The notes under the pieces: model-generated
Database searches by the model: none
What the model was told of the DNA's origin: nothing
Seen by the model: the letters and a program-made list of their open reading frames with translations, nothing else
Made by a program: the position numbers and the translations under genes
DNA from: Bacteroidales bacterium
GTDB lineage: Bacteria > Bacteroidota > Bacteroidia > Bacteroidales > ML635J-15
DNA: 6,737 nt
NCBI GenBank assembly: GCA_028696755.1
Contig: JAQVGK010000197.1
Location: 1-6,737 of the forward strand
Reading direction: 5' to 3'
Part shown: positions 5,813 through 6,737 of the stretch, in pieces
Layout: every line of letters starts with the position of its first letter
Numbering within the stretch: position 1 is the stretch's first letter

Positions 5813-6676
5813 ATGAAAATTAAAATAAACTCTTTATTCCCCGAATACGAACTTATCGATTGCGGCAACTCGCAGAAGCTGGAGCGTTTTGGTGAAATTG
5901 TGCTTATTCGTCCAGAAATAACAGCTATCGGAAAACCTGAACTAGCAGAATCTGAATGGCACAAACTTGCAAATGCCGAATTTGTTGAAAGCTCAAAAAA
6001 CTCGGGAACATGGAAAATCTATCGAGAAATGCCTGATAAGTGGCAAATGAAATTCGAATCTGGCAAAATAAATCTCTACGCCGAATTAGCACTTACCAAC
6101 TCAAAACATATTGGAATCTTTCCAGAACAGGTTCTCAACTGGAAATTTATTGAGTCTGTTAGTTCTGACTATTCGCAAATGCAATTCCTCAATTTGTTTG
6201 GATATACTGGTTTAACTAGTGTTGCAGCTGCAGCTTTTTCTCAGCGTGTTACACATATCGATTCTATTAAAAAAGTTGTTGAGTGGACAAAGAGAAATGC
6301 CGCAAATTCAGGATTTGAAAATGTTCGCTGCATAACCGAAGATGCCCAAAAGTTTGTTGAGCGAGAAATCAAGCGTGGGAATAAATATGATGGAGTAATC
6401 CTTGATCCCCCAGTAATTGGCGTGGGTGCAAATAGCGAAAAGTGGATTCTCAACGAAATGATTGACAATTTGCTTTCAAATATTTCGCAAATTCTTTTGC
6501 AAAAATCTTTTGTGATAATGAATCTCTATGCACATAACTTAACCGAAGAACTAATTAAATCGCTGATTACCAAGCACTTCCCACATCACAAATTACAGTT
6601 CTGTGCAAAAGTTTTTGGCGAGTCGCGCTACGGCAATCGAATTGATCATGGATTTTTTGTGAGGCTGTTGAAATAA
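5813..6676 (+). CDS. Class I SAM-dependent methyltransferase, RlmI-like without PUA domain
   Basis: Complete 287-residue protein. A small N-terminal beta-rich part (1 to about 115) is followed by a Rossmann-fold methyltransferase domain. SAM motif I is LNLFGYTG (126-133). The acidic residue ending strand 2 is Asp150 in VTHIDS, followed by KKVVEWTKRNAANSGF. Motif IV is LDPP (Asp198-Pro200) with GVGANSEKW after it. This pattern is that of the RlmI/YccW-related group, whose E. coli member methylates C1962 of 23S rRNA. Unlike RlmI (about 396 residues) it has no N-terminal PUA RNA-binding domain. The substrate is therefore unknown, and RNA is only the likeliest guess. ATG 5813 is used: an in-frame TTG at 5789 would overlap yhbP and add eight unconserved-looking residues. 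It ends 30 bases before the next start with no terminator between, so transcription may continue. Confidence 0.85.
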   Translation: MKIKINSLFPEYELIDCGNSQKLERFGEIVLIRPEITAIGKPELAESEWHKLANAEFVESSKNSGTWKIYREMPDKWQMKFESGKINLYAELALTNSKHIGIFPEQVLNWKFIESVSSDYSQMQFLNLFGYTGLTSVAAAAFSQRVTHIDSIKKVVEWTKRNAANSGFENVRCITEDAQKFVEREIKRGNKYDGVILDPPVIGVGANSEKWILNEMIDNLLSNISQILLQKSFVIMNLYAHNLTEELIKSLITKHFPHHKLQFCAKVFGESRYGNRIDHGFFVRLLK

Positions 6677-6706
6677 AATAAAGAAGATCTCCCAAATATA
6701 TTAGCC

Positions 6707-6737
6707 ATGTTTAAGGCAAAAACAATTCGTGAATTAG
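6707..6737 (+). CDS. 5' end of a possible next gene (partial)
   Basis: ATG at 6707 opens a frame (MFKAKTIREL...) that runs off the window after ten codons. It starts 30 bases after the methyltransferase stop codon, on the same strand, with no hairpin or T tract between, so it could be the next gene of the same operon. Ten residues are too few to name a family, and the frame could be chance. Confidence 0.4.
   Translation, partial: MFKAKTIREL

Overview
The window reads as a chromosomal stretch of an AT-rich Bacteroidota, probably Bacteroidales or a relative. This is inferred from three things: a good TTG / TAnnTTTG promoter (the -33/-7 type of this phylum) in front of the second main gene, A-rich rather than Shine-Dalgarno-type leaders before the start codons, and the protein types present. 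Every gene lies on the + strand. No rRNA, tRNA, CRISPR array, transposase, integrase or phage gene is visible.

Layout. Bases 2-109 hold the last 35 codons of an unidentified upstream gene. A 93-base gap with a small hairpin and a possible promoter leads to a complete, intact ATP-dependent protease Lon (203-2650). A 348-base intergenic region (2651-2998) is packed with inverted repeats: four hairpins enclosed by a perfect 10-bp inverted pair. It ends in the promoter of a peptidase-U32-family gene (2999-4273) of the TrhP/RlhA type, an RNA-hydroxylation family. A second gap of 322 bases (4274-4595) carries a perfect 54-bp GC-rich palindrome resembling two inverted REP units, next to a smaller hairpin and a weak promoter candidate.

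Three closely spaced genes follow, with gaps of 21 and 11 bases: an exported formylglycine-generating-enzyme-like (SUMF1-fold) protein lacking one of the two catalytic cysteines, a YhbP/UPF0306 split-barrel protein, and a PUA-less RlmI-like methyltransferase. Another reading frame begins 30 bases later and runs out of the window.

How the genes relate. Lon (protein quality control) and the U32 protein (RNA hydroxylation) are housekeeping genes that probably have their own promoters. The last three genes are spaced like an operon, but nothing in them points to one shared pathway. No clear new multi-gene system is visible. The signals that known genes do not explain are the two structured intergenic regions on either side of the U32 gene, and the cysteine-deficient exported SUMF1-like protein.
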